Below are positions 57,854 through 64,000 of a stretch of DNA of 64,000 nt, in pieces. A program made the translations under genes and the position numbers. Source of the stretch: Herbaspirillum frisingense GSF30. GTDB taxonomy: Bacteria; Pseudomonadota; Gammaproteobacteria; Burkholderiales; Burkholderiaceae_D. Each line of letters starts with the position of its first letter. The stretch's first letter is position 1. Where the stretch lies: the NCBI RefSeq assembly GCF_000300975.2, contig NZ_AEEC02000012.1:62001-126000 (forward strand), given 5' to 3'. The notes beneath the pieces were generated by a model. The model made no database searches, was not told the DNA's origin, and saw nothing but the letters and a program-made list of their open reading frames with translations.

Positions 57854-58543
57854 TTACTTGGCCGGAACCGGTGCCAGGGTCTTCTGGTTGCCGTGCGGAC
57901 GTTGCTCGGCCTTGTGCACCATGGTGTAGGCGTAGTCCACGCCCATGCCGTAGGCGCCGGAGTGCTCGCGCACGATGTCCATGACGGCGGTGTAGGTTTC
58001 CTTGCGGGCCCAGTCGCGCTGCCATTCCAGCATGACTTGCTGCCAGGTCACCGGGATCACGCCGGCCTGGATCATGCGCTGCATGGCGTAGTCGTGGGCT
58101 TCCTTGGAGGTGCCGCCGGAGGCGTCGGCCACCATATAGATTTCATAGTCGCCTTCGGCCATGGCGCACAGGGCGAAGCTGTTGTTGCAGACTTCGGTCC
58201 ACAGGCCGGCCACGACCACCTTCTTCTTGCCGTTGGCCTTGAGGGCGTCGCGCACCTTCTGGTCATCCCAGGAGTTCATGGAAGTGCGTTCCAGGACGTC
58301 GTGCTCAGGGAACACCGACAGCAGTTCCGGATAGGTGTAGCCGGAGAAGCCCTGGGTTTCCACGGTGGTGATGATGGTGGGGATGTTGAACACCTTGGCC
58401 GACTTGGCCAGGGCGACGACATTGTTCTTGAGAACCTGACGGTCCATCGATTGCACGCCGAAAGCCATCTGCGGCTGTTGGTCGATGATGATGAGCTGGC
58501 TGTTTTGGGGGGTCAGCACTTCGAGTTTGGAATTGATGGTCAT
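57854..58543 (-). CDS. YcaC-like isochorismatase-superfamily hydrolase
   Basis: 229-residue cysteine hydrolase of the isochorismatase fold. Asp, Arg and Cys of the YcaC-type catalytic triad are in place: D21 (IIIDQQPQM), R86 (LERTSMNSWDD) and C119 (LWTEVCNN). E. coli YcaC is 208 residues; the extra C-terminal 20 residues include YAYTMVHKAEQRPHG. The substrate of YcaC proteins is not known. First gene of a minus-strand unit with two XapX genes, divergent from the amidohydrolase operon. Confidence 0.9.
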   Translation of the reverse strand: MTINSKLEVLTPQNSQLIIIDQQPQMAFGVQSMDRQVLKNNVVALAKSAKVFNIPTIITTVETQGFSGYTYPELLSVFPEHDVLERTSMNSWDDQKVRDALKANGKKKVVVAGLWTEVCNNSFALCAMAEGDYEIYMVADASGGTSKEAHDYAMQRMIQAGVIPVTWQQVMLEWQRDWARKETYTAVMDIVREHSGAYGMGVDYAYTMVHKAEQRPHGNQKTLAPVPAK

Positions 58544-58848
58544 GATGATTCCCTAGATGGGTAGTGTATGGAGGAGTGTGGGCGACCCGGCGACGGGGAG
58601 ACGCGGCCAGGGCCGACCCGGCAGACGGGAGTGAGGCTGCCGGAGGCGATCATAGGCAAGAGGGCAGGGCGCTGCCATTATCTGTTCGTATAGCTAGACG
58701 CTGGCACGGCGTTTTTGCACACTGCCAACACCAATAAAAGCACATGGGATGACTGGCACGTGAAGTTTTGATGACCTCCGCGCCGGCATCGACATGTGCG
58801 ATCCGCCACCCTCATTCTCCATCGTCCCTGTCTATGTCCGGAGCCTCC
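58544..58848. other. Divergent regulatory region of the stress cluster
   Basis: 305 bp between the YcaC-like gene and the amidohydrolase gene. A minus-strand TATGAT (58649-58654) is a possible -10 for the YcaC-like gene. The central part around 58676-58760 is AT-richer than its surroundings. No gene is evident. Confidence 0.4.
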
Positions 58849-60732
58849 ATGACGACCGCAACCAGCGTTACCCCCGATCTGATCCTGCTCAACGGCAAGA
58901 TCCACACCGTCGACAAGCAGAACCCCATTGCCGAGGCCGTTGCCATCGGTGGCGGCAAATTCCTCGAAGTTGGCAGCGCCGCCGACGTCATGCGTCTGAA
59001 GCAGGCCCAGACCAAGGTCATCGACCTGGGCGGCCGCACTGTCATCCCCGGCCTGAACGACTCGCACCTGCATTTGATCCGCGGCGGCCTGAACTACAAC
59101 CTGGAACTGCGCTGGGAAGGCGTGCCCTCGCTGGCCGATGCGCTGCGCATGCTGAAGGACCAGGCCGCTCGCACCCCACACCCGCAATGGGTGCGCGTGG
59201 TCGGCGGCTGGACCGAATTCCAGTTCGCCGAAAAGCGCATGCCCACGCTGGAAGAACTGAACGCCGCTGCACCCGATACCCCGGTCTTCGTGCTGCATCT
59301 GTACGACCGTGCGCTGCTCAACCGCGCTGCGCTGCAGGCGGTCGGCTATACCAAGGACACCCCCAATCCGCCGGGTGGCGAGATCGTGCGCGATGCCTCG
59401 GGCAATCCGACCGGCATGCTGATCGCCCGTCCCAATGCCATGATCCTGTACGCCACCCTGGCCAAGGGACCGACCCTGCCGCAGGAATACCAGGTCAATT
59501 CCACCCGTCAGTTCATGCGCGAACTGAACCGTCTGGGCGTGACCAGCGCCATCGACGCCGGTGGTGGTTTCCAGAACTACCCCGATGATTATCAGATCAT
59601 CAACAAGCTGGCCGCCGATGGACAGTTGACCATCCGCATCGCCTACAACCTCTTTACCCAGAGCAAGGGCGCCGAGCTGGCGGACTTCCAGAAATGGACC
59701 GGCATGGTCAAGCCGGGCGATGGCAACGACTTCCTGCGCCATAACGGTGCCGGCGAAATGCTGGTGTTCTCGGCGGCCGACTTCGAGGATTTCCTGGAGC
59801 CGCGCCCCGACCTGGCCGATGGCATGGAAGAAGAACTGGAGCGGGTGGTGCGCCATCTGGTCTCCAACCGCTGGCCGTTCCGCCTGCACGCCACCTATGA
59901 CGAGTCGATCTCGCGCATGCTGGACGTGTTCGAGAAGGTCAACCGCGACATCCCCTTCGATGGCCTGCACTGGATGTTCGACCACGCCGAGACCATCACC
60001 GAGCGCAACATCGAGCGCGTCAAGGCGCTGGGCGGCGGCATTGCCATCCAGCACCGCATGGCCTTCCAGGGCGAATACTTCATCGACCGCTACGGCGTGG
60101 AGGCAGCCGAGCACACCCCGCCGATCGCCAAGATGCTGGAAATGGGCGTGCCAGTTGGTGCCGGTACCGATGCCACCCGCGTGGCCAGCTACAACCCCTG
60201 GACAGCGCTGTACTGGCTGGTGTCCGGCCGCACGGTCGGTGGTGCCAAGCTGTATGGGGCCGCCGGTCGCCTGCCACGCGAGACCGCGCTGGAACTGTGG
60301 ACTGCAGGCAGCGCCTGGTTCTCCAGCGAACAGGCCAAGAAGGGCCGCATCCAGGCCGGTCAGCTGGCTGACCTGGCGGTGCTGTCGTCCGACTTCTTCA
60401 GCGTTCATGAAGACGAGATCAAGAGCATCGAATCGGTGATGACCGTGGTCGATGGCAAGGTGGTCTATGGGACCGGTGCGTTTTCCTCGCATGGTCCGGG
60501 CGAGATCCCCGTGCTGCCCGAGTGGTCGCCGGTGGCCAAGGTTCCGGGGCACTATCGTGCCGTGGCAAAGACCGATGCTGCCCGCCAGAAGAAGGCGACC
60601 CTGCCGCACGCCTGCGTCGGTTCCTGCGGCGTGCATGGTCACTCCCACGACGTGGCGCGCAAGTCCAGCGTCCCGGTCTCCAACTTCGCCGGCTTCTGGG
60701 GCGCGTTGGGTTGCAGCTGCTTCGCGTTCTGA
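58849..60732 (+). CDS. YtcJ-like amidohydrolase with Cys/His-rich tail
   Basis: 627-residue metal-dependent amidohydrolase (amidohydrolase 3 family). The metal-binding HxH is in NDSHLHLIRGG (about residues 73-83), further His residues lie in RLHATYDES and FDHAETIT, and the catalytic Asp is in GAGTDATR. A C-terminal extension of about 60 residues follows the barrel and contains HACVGSCGVHGHSH and ends GALGCSCFAF, which could bind metal or form disulfides. ATG 58849 has GGAG five bases upstream; the ATG at 58834 lacks one. It starts the plus-strand operon with DoxX, hydrolase and Dps genes. Substrate unknown. Confidence 0.85.
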   Translation: MTTATSVTPDLILLNGKIHTVDKQNPIAEAVAIGGGKFLEVGSAADVMRLKQAQTKVIDLGGRTVIPGLNDSHLHLIRGGLNYNLELRWEGVPSLADALRMLKDQAARTPHPQWVRVVGGWTEFQFAEKRMPTLEELNAAAPDTPVFVLHLYDRALLNRAALQAVGYTKDTPNPPGGEIVRDASGNPTGMLIARPNAMILYATLAKGPTLPQEYQVNSTRQFMRELNRLGVTSAIDAGGGFQNYPDDYQIINKLAADGQLTIRIAYNLFTQSKGAELADFQKWTGMVKPGDGNDFLRHNGAGEMLVFSAADFEDFLEPRPDLADGMEEELERVVRHLVSNRWPFRLHATYDESISRMLDVFEKVNRDIPFDGLHWMFDHAETITERNIERVKALGGGIAIQHRMAFQGEYFIDRYGVEAAEHTPPIAKMLEMGVPVGAGTDATRVASYNPWTALYWLVSGRTVGGAKLYGAAGRLPRETALELWTAGSAWFSSEQAKKGRIQAGQLADLAVLSSDFFSVHEDEIKSIESVMTVVDGKVVYGTGAFSSHGPGEIPVLPEWSPVAKVPGHYRAVAKTDAARQKKATLPHACVGSCGVHGHSHDVARKSSVPVSNFAGFWGALGCSCFAF

Positions 60733-60734
60733 TC

Positions 60735-61157
60735 ATGCAGGCGCGCCAACTCCCCCGCCGGCAGGGTCTGCCGGTCCCGCCCCTGGATCTGGGCCTGCTG
60801 TTCCTGCGCCTGGCGGGCAGTTTCATGCTGTTCTACGTCCATGGTCTGCCCAAGCTGCTGCATTACGCCCATGAACTGAGCGTGATCGAAGATCCCTTCG
60901 GCATGGGGCCGACCGTCTCGCTGTGGGCGGCCATCTTCGCCGAGGCGCTCTGTCCCATCCTGATCGTGTTGGGCCTCTTCACCCGCCTGGCCTGCCTGCC
61001 GATCATCGGCGTGCTGCTGGTGGCTATGCTGGCGGTGCATCCCGGCTGGAGCATTGCCGAGGGCCAGTTCGGCTGGCTGCTGCTGGTGATCTTCACTTCC
61101 ATCGCGCTGTGCGGCCCGGGCCAGTGGCGCCTGGGACGCGGTAGTGCCCAATCGTAG
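60735..61157 (+). CDS. DoxX-family membrane protein
   Basis: 140-residue four-helix inner-membrane protein of the DoxX family. The pattern LGLLFLRLAGSFMLFYVHGLPKL and the later AAIFAEALCPILIVLGLFTRLAC are typical. DoxX proteins accompany redox and thiol-stress systems and sometimes metal-binding peptide operons. ATG 60735 follows the amidohydrolase stop by two bases; codons upstream lie inside that gene. Confidence 0.85.
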   Translation: MQARQLPRRQGLPVPPLDLGLLFLRLAGSFMLFYVHGLPKLLHYAHELSVIEDPFGMGPTVSLWAAIFAEALCPILIVLGLFTRLACLPIIGVLLVAMLAVHPGWSIAEGQFGWLLLVIFTSIALCGPGQWRLGRGSAQS

Positions 61158-61201
61158 GCAGCGTCTTTTCTCCACCTCACACTCACCCAAGGAGCATATC
61201 C

Positions 61202-62029
61202 ATGAGCACCATCACCACCCGCGACGGCACCGAAATCTATTACAAGGACTGGGGCAGCGGCCAACCGGTCGTCTTCGGCCATGGCTGGCCGCTGGACGGC
61301 GACATGTGGGAATACCAGATGAATTTCCTGGCCGAGCGCGGTTTCCGCGTGATCGCCTATGATCGCCGCGGCTTCGGTCGTTCCAGCCAGCCCTGGAACG
61401 GCTACAACTACGACACCTTCGCCGACGACCTGGCCGAGCTGATGGACAAGCTGGACCTGCAGGGCGCCACACTGGTCGGCTTCTCCATGGGTGGCGGCGA
61501 TGTGGCCCGCTATGTCGGTCGCCACGGCACCAAGCGCGTGGCCAAGGCGGCCCTGCTGGGCGCGGTGACCCCGATCTTCGGCCAGGCGCCGGACTTCCCG
61601 CAGGGTGTGCCGGCCGAGGTGTTCGCCGGCATCCAGGGTGGTCTGTTGAAGGACCGCGCGCAATTCATCAGCGACTTTGCCGCCGTCTTCTTCGGCACCA
61701 ATCGTCCGGGCAAGGCTGACGCCGTCAGCCCGGGCGTGCTGGCACAGACCTTCAACATCGCCATGCTGGCTTCGCTCAAGGGCACGCTGGACTGCGTGAC
61801 GGCCTTCTCCGGCACCGATTTCCGCGAGGACATCAAGAAGTTCAACTTCCCGACCCTGGTGATCCACGGTGACGACGACCAGGTCGTGCCCTTCGCCACC
61901 ACCGGCAAGCTGGTGGCCGAGATGGTGCCGGGTGCGCAGCTGAAGGTCTATAGCGGCGCTCCGCACGCCCTGTGCGCCACCCACAAGGACCAGATCAACG
62001 AAGACCTGCTGGCCTTCCTGAAGGCGTAA
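61202..62029 (+). CDS. Alpha/beta hydrolase, non-heme chloroperoxidase type
   Basis: 275-residue cofactor-free haloperoxidase/arylesterase-like hydrolase. The start GTEIYYKDWGSGQPVVF, the oxyanion GHGWPLDGDMW and nucleophile S95 in LVGFSMGGGD are diagnostic; the acid is in IHGDDDQVVP and the catalytic His in SGAPHALCATH. Members show perhydrolase and esterase activity. AAGGAG precedes ATG 61202. It lies between DoxX and Dps, so a role in peroxide or ester detoxification is plausible. Confidence 0.92.
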   Translation: MSTITTRDGTEIYYKDWGSGQPVVFGHGWPLDGDMWEYQMNFLAERGFRVIAYDRRGFGRSSQPWNGYNYDTFADDLAELMDKLDLQGATLVGFSMGGGDVARYVGRHGTKRVAKAALLGAVTPIFGQAPDFPQGVPAEVFAGIQGGLLKDRAQFISDFAAVFFGTNRPGKADAVSPGVLAQTFNIAMLASLKGTLDCVTAFSGTDFREDIKKFNFPTLVIHGDDDQVVPFATTGKLVAEMVPGAQLKVYSGAPHALCATHKDQINEDLLAFLKA

Positions 62030-62034
62030 GCATC

Positions 62035-62568
62035 ATGAGTCTCGATGCCAACCAACGCCAGCAACTGGAAAAGCGCCGCCTGGCGCCGCTGGCCACGCCT
62101 GGCCTGCTCTCCGGGCAGGCCAGCCAGGAAATCGGCGGCGCCTTGACCATGCTGCTGGCCGATATCTTCGCCCTGTACCTGAAGACGAAGAACTTCCATT
62201 GGCACATGTCCGGGCCGCACTTCCGCGACTACCACCTGCTGCTGGACGACCAGTCCCAGCAGATCATCGCCATCACCGATGCCGTGGCCGAGCGGGTGCG
62301 CAAGATCGGCGGTACCACCCTGCGTTCCACCGGGCATATCGGCAAGCTGCAGCGGCTGGCCGACAACGATGCCGACTTCGTCACCCCCTCCGACATGCTG
62401 GCCGAACTGCGCGAGGACAACCTGCGCCTGGTCGGCTTCATGATGGCCACCCACGAACTGTGCGACGAGCATGGCGACGTGGCCAGTGCCAGCCTGCTGG
62501 AGAACTGGATCGACGAGGCCGAGCAGCGTGCCTGGTTCCTGTTCGAATCGGGGCGTACTTCGGTCTGA
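62035..62568 (+). CDS. dps: Dps, DNA-binding ferritin-like protein
   Basis: 177-residue ferritin-like protein that oxidises and stores iron with peroxide and shields DNA. The ferroxidase signature KTKNFHWHMSGPHFRDYH and LLLDDQSQQI with its His, Asp and Glu ligands are intact, and the C-terminal helix ends LENWIDEAEQRAWFL. ATG 62035 follows the hydrolase stop by five bases, so it is the last gene of the amidohydrolase operon. The cluster thus ends in an oxidative-stress protein. Confidence 0.94.
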   Translation: MSLDANQRQQLEKRRLAPLATPGLLSGQASQEIGGALTMLLADIFALYLKTKNFHWHMSGPHFRDYHLLLDDQSQQIIAITDAVAERVRKIGGTTLRSTGHIGKLQRLADNDADFVTPSDMLAELREDNLRLVGFMMATHELCDEHGDVASASLLENWIDEAEQRAWFLFESGRTSV

Positions 62569-62614
62569 GTCCGCCCGGATTCAACTGAACGAAGCCTTGA
62601 TCGAAAGCTGAGCA

Positions 62615-62654
62615 ATGGGTAGGGCCTGCGGGTCCTGCCCATTTGCGTTTTTTG
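62615..62654 (+). terminator. Terminator after dps
   Basis: AATGGGTAGG (62615-62624) pairs with CCTGCCCATT (62635-62644) with one G-T pair, followed after TGCG by a T6 tract. Confidence 0.7.
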
Positions 62655-62709
62655 TTAAAGTCGGCTTTCTGCCTTCCTGTTCTCCTGTTGAATCAGTCTT
62701 TGGAAATCG

Positions 62710-63585
62710 ATGATGGCAAGTTCCTCCGTCTCCCGTCTCGTGAAGCACATCCGCATGCAGGATGATGTCGCCCTGGTGCGCGCTACCCAGAACCACGCGG
62801 CGGCGTCGGTCCTGCCCCCACCGCCGGTACTGGATATTCCCAGTGATGACGCCTTTTCGGTCATCGTGCAGTTGCAGGATTTTCGCCAACACAAGCTATG
62901 GCGTGGTCAGCGGCTGGTGCATGCCGGTGGCCACCGGCTGGGCGACATGGCCATCACCGACCTGCGCGAGCAGTGGCGCTGCCAGCATCTCTCGGACTAT
63001 GACAATGTGCGCCTGCATCTGCCGCGCGCCTCCCTTGAGCGGGTGAGCGAGGAAGGCGGGCGTCGTATCGGCGCCTTGCAGCAGGTCCAGGCGATCCGCG
63101 ATCCGGTGGTCTGGCATCTGCTGCATGCCATGCTGCCTGCGCTCACGGGGGCGGCCAATGACAGCGATACCGTCTACCTCGATAGCGTCACCCTGGCCCT
63201 GCATACCCACCTGGCGCAACGTTATGGAGGTCAGCCGGTGGGTCGTGGCGGGGGCGCTGGCCTGGCCGGCTGGCAGCAGGTGCGGGCGCGCGAATACATG
63301 CTCTCGCACCTGGCGCGACGTCTGACCCTGGCCGAGATTGCGGCCGAGTGCGGCATCTCGCGGGCGCATTTCGCACGTGCCTTCAAGCACAGCTTCGGTG
63401 TGCCGCCGCATGCCTGGCTGCAGCGCCAGCGCGTGGAGCTGGCTTGTCGCCTGCTACGCGAGAGCGACAAGGGCATGACGGCCATCGCCCTGGAATGCGG
63501 CTTTTCCGACCAGAGTCATTTCAGCCGGGTGTTCAAGCAGATTCAGGGAGTGGGGCCGGCGGCCTGGTTGCGGGCGCAGGGCTAG
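62710..63585 (+). CDS. AraC-family transcriptional regulator
   Basis: 291-residue regulator with an N-terminal domain (about residues 30-170) and a C-terminal AraC double helix-turn-helix (about 190-290): RLTLAEIAAECGISRAHFARAFK and MTAIALECGFSDQSHFSRVF. It lies 140 bp after dps, beyond a terminator, and may control the neighbouring stress operon. An ATG follows immediately at 62713. Confidence 0.92.
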   Translation: MMASSSVSRLVKHIRMQDDVALVRATQNHAAASVLPPPPVLDIPSDDAFSVIVQLQDFRQHKLWRGQRLVHAGGHRLGDMAITDLREQWRCQHLSDYDNVRLHLPRASLERVSEEGGRRIGALQQVQAIRDPVVWHLLHAMLPALTGAANDSDTVYLDSVTLALHTHLAQRYGGQPVGRGGGAGLAGWQQVRAREYMLSHLARRLTLAEIAAECGISRAHFARAFKHSFGVPPHAWLQRQRVELACRLLRESDKGMTAIALECGFSDQSHFSRVFKQIQGVGPAAWLRAQG

Positions 63586-63630
63586 ACCGGCTACAGCGGT
63601 GACCGGTGCACGGCGCCTGAACCCTTGGCC

Positions 63631-63999
63631 TTAGCGCTGACGCGCGGAGTGGATCTGCAGCCGTTCTGCGGCCCGCACGAGGTCGGCGAGGGTCTTGGTC
63701 TGCATCTTGTCCATCACGCGCCGCTTATGGACCTTGACGGTGATTTCGCTGATGCCCAGTTCGGTGGCGATCTGCTTGTTGAGCAGGCCACCGATGGCCA
63801 GTTCCAGCACTTCACGTTCGCGCGGGGTCAGTGTTTCCAGGCGCGAGGTGCTGGCGGCATGCTCGGTGCGCATGCCTAGTTGCCGGTCGGCAATGGCCAG
63901 GGCGTCGCGGACCGCGCCCAGCAGCCGGTCATCCTCGATCGGTTTGGTCAGGAATTCATGGGCACCTGCCTTCATCGCCAGCACCGTCGTCGGTATGGT
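63631..63999 (-). CDS. FixJ/NarL-type response regulator (5' truncated)
   Basis: C-terminal 122 residues of a two-domain response regulator; the frame stays open to the window edge, so the gene starts beyond 64000 and the GTG at 63984 is internal. The end of the receiver shows TVLAMKAGAHEFLTKPIED (conserved Lys of the phosphorylation site), followed by a LuxR helix-turn-helix: LTPREREVLELAIGGLLNKQIA and GISEITVKVHKRRVM. FixJ-like. Its kinase is probably outside the window, though the GAF/PAS kinase at 55047 is a candidate partner. Confidence 0.9.
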   Translation of the reverse strand, partial: TIPTTVLAMKAGAHEFLTKPIEDDRLLGAVRDALAIADRQLGMRTEHAASTSRLETLTPREREVLELAIGGLLNKQIATELGISEITVKVHKRRVMDKMQTKTLADLVRAAERLQIHSARQR

Positions 64000-64000
64000 G

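Overview
The window reads as a chromosomal segment of a GC-rich betaproteobacterium. The hflK-hflC-hisZ-purA order, the split hemC-hemD-hemX-hemY operon, Burkholderiales-type trimeric porin, liv operon and PACE transporter all fit Burkholderiales, and the overall set is most like Oxalobacteraceae (Herbaspirillum-like). The genus is an inference from gene content, not from an alignment. Coding density is high, both strands are used, and I see no phage, transposase, integrase or CRISPR array.

Layout. 1-5414: 5'-truncated hflK, then hflC, hisZ, purA and a small phosphoribosyltransferase, closed by a strong terminator. 5447-8746: an SDR reductase and an MFS transporter in one minus-strand unit, divergent from a LysR regulator. 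8850-17005: a 1962-residue thioester alpha-2-macroglobulin overlapping pbpC. 17004-26969: two near-identical 156-bp repeats, each holding a tRNA-Leu(CAG) gene and its terminator, bracket a self-contained uptake and catabolic module: porin, binding protein, two permeases, ATPase, bicupin, HpcH/HpaI aldolase, hydrolase and LacI repressor. A perfect 16-bp palindrome lies on the porin promoter. 27168-31848: livK-H-M-G-F for branched-chain amino acids. 32299-33693: argH. 33968-34977: an HDOD gene behind a long GC-rich structured leader.

35098-46451: a dienelactone-hydrolase-like protein, ppc, hemC-hemD-hemX-hemY, ppa and prfC. 46597-49043: a glutamine-rich DUF3300 protein and a GNAT acetyltransferase. 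49336-51573: a TonB siderophore receptor under a probable Fur site. 51640-53184: a LysR regulator divergent from a PACE-family efflux pump. 53263-54993: PaiB-like FMN-binding protein and an AraC regulator. 55047-57090: PAS histidine kinase with a receiver-only response regulator.

57343-63585 is a probable stress-response cluster: two XapX membrane proteins and a YcaC-like hydrolase on the minus strand, divergent from an amidohydrolase with a Cys/His-rich tail, a DoxX protein, a chloroperoxidase-like hydrolase, Dps and an AraC regulator. The window ends inside a FixJ/NarL-type response regulator.

The points most worth following are the tRNA-Leu-bracketed catabolic module and its palindromic operator, the unidentified structured leader before the HDOD gene, two copies of a nested inverted repeat (32171-32266 and 44594-44730), and the Cys/His-tailed amidohydrolase next to DoxX.
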